Source of the DNA: JBGTIS01 sp041745535
Lineage (GTDB): Bacteria; Bacteroidota; Bacteroidia; Cytophagales; Cyclobacteriaceae
Direction of reading: 5' to 3'
Assembly: GCA_041745535.1 (NCBI GenBank)
Contig: JBGTIS010000208.1
Coordinates: 1 to 14,629 of the forward strand
DNA: 14,629 nucleotides
The translations under genes and the position numbers were made by a program. The notes beneath the pieces are model-generated. The model ran no database searches. It saw nothing but the letters and a program-made list of their open reading frames with translations, and was not told the DNA's origin. This document shows positions 13,814 through 14,629 of the stretch, piece by piece (position 1 is the stretch's first letter; every line of letters starts with the position of its first letter).

Positions 13814-14629
13814 CTATGACTGTATAAGTAACCGACCTGCCGAAGCACCCAGTGAAGCGGGAAAACCCAGTACCACCATTTCGGCAACCGCCGGGCGCAA
13901 CGCTAAACCATCGAAACGACCAAAAAACCACAACATAAAAGCAGAAGCAGTAAGCGCTACAGCGTACATCATTATGGTACCGGTGAGTACATCCATGGAA
14001 CTGCCAGGTTTGATTACCCATTGTTCGGCACCTCGGAAATTGGTGTAGTACAACACCCCCGCGACAATCAACATAGAAACAAAAGCCATGATAATGAGTT
14101 TGAAGGTCGCTGTTTCCAGGGCAATCGCTACAATTTCTTCGGTAGGGGCTACATTAGCAGCGATCAGAACCGCCCCACACATGGCTATATTGAGCTGACT
14201 AATGAAATGGGGTTCCCTTGTATCTTCCTCCTGCTGATCTTCATTTTCTTGCCCACCACCCAACTGCGCTTTGCCTACCGAAATGCCAATGGCTACGATC
14301 ATAGATTCTACCACCATTTTTCCTGTAATTTCGCTGATGTCCATATCAAGCGTAATCCTGCCCGACAGCCAAAGTACAAATCCTGTTACCAGCAGCCCCA
14401 TACCCATTTCCTCTGCCGATTCCAACAATCCCTCCACCAACGTATGCGTGCCGCGAATACCCACATAATGGTTATATCCCAGCAGTAAAAAAAGTCCAAC
14501 GAGCATATAGGCCAATAACCTGATCGGACTGGCGATAAACCCGGCCCACCAAAGTTCCATGGTATACAGCATAGGCAGGCTGAAAAGCAGGCCACCGGTA
14601 ATGCCTCTGGCATATTCTCTCAGTGATTG
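13814..14629 (-). CDS. TIGR02587 family multi-pass membrane protein (5' end cut by window edge)
   Basis: The frame is open to the window edge, giving 271 visible residues; an internal ATG at 14572 is not the start. The preceding codons read EYARGITGGLLFSLP and continue into MLYTMELWW, which matches the N-terminal segment of the TIGR02587 family, so a few residues are missing. About six to seven hydrophobic helices are seen, including RLLAYMLVGLFLLLGYNHY, MGLLVTGFVLWLS, NIAMCGAVLIAANVAP, KLIIMAFVSMLIVAGVLYY and MYAVALTASAFMLWFFG. A charged loop (GGGQENEDQQEEDTREP) lies between helices. Function is unknown. It pairs with the TIGR02588 gene 3 bp downstream, suggesting a two-protein complex in the inner membrane. 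Confidence 0.85.
   Translation of the reverse strand, partial: QSLREYARGITGGLLFSLPMLYTMELWWAGFIASPIRLLAYMLVGLFLLLGYNHYVGIRGTHTLVEGLLESAEEMGMGLLVTGFVLWLSGRITLDMDISEITGKMVVESMIVAIGISVGKAQLGGGQENEDQQEEDTREPHFISQLNIAMCGAVLIAANVAPTEEIVAIALETATFKLIIMAFVSMLIVAGVLYYTNFRGAEQWVIKPGSSMDVLTGTIMMYAVALTASAFMLWFFGRFDGLALRPAVAEMVVLGFPASLGASAGRLLIQS

Overview
The window looks like chromosome of a Bacteroidota species, probably Cytophagia or Chitinophagia. The grounds are a type IX secretion (T9SS) C-terminal sorting domain, a carboxypeptidase-regulatory-like periplasmic protein, a DUF4197 lipoprotein, a TAnnTTTG-type promoter box, AT-rich gene leaders without clear Shine-Dalgarno sequences, and moderate GC. 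The genus cannot be named from the sequence alone. No tRNA, rRNA, CRISPR array or complete mobile element was seen.

Layout. 1-1719 (minus): etfB then etfA (3' end cut by the window edge), the two subunits of electron transfer flavoprotein, separated by a 122-bp gap holding a strong hairpin. 1794-3042: a small TPR protein (plus) converges on a DUF4197 lipoprotein (minus), with a terminator nested in a longer inverted repeat between them. 3117-6095 (plus): cinA (competence/damage-inducible family, nicotinamide-nucleotide amidohydrolase), then a secreted fibre-like protein with ten 17-residue repeats, a self-cleaving S74 chaperone domain, a coiled coil and a T9SS sorting tail, ended by a terminator. 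6221-7774: a DUF202 membrane protein (minus) diverges from a PaaE-like flavin/2Fe-2S reductase (plus). 7957-9837 (plus): an exported carboxypeptidase-regulatory-like protein and, 3 bp downstream, an orphan beta-class DNA amino-methyltransferase.

9838-11209 is an accessory scar. It holds two different insertion-sequence remnants, each with intact terminal inverted repeats around an internally deleted, frameshifted transposase (MITE-like), a 42-residue lipoprotein gene next to the first remnant, and a field of degenerate 21-bp repeats with palindromes.

11210-14629 (minus): a TIGR02587/TIGR02588 membrane-protein pair (the first gene cut by the window edge), an exported M20-type metallopeptidase, and an ArsC-like low-molecular-weight phosphatase with a variant P-loop. 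An ArsR-like palindrome lies just upstream of the phosphatase although no arsR or ars transporter is in view.

Most genes are ordinary housekeeping or envelope genes. The points most worth a second look are the combination of S74 self-cleavage with T9SS sorting in one polypeptide, the close coupling of the methyltransferase to an envelope gene, the two deleted transposon relics, and the operator-like palindrome before the phosphatase. No complete new defence or mobile system was found.
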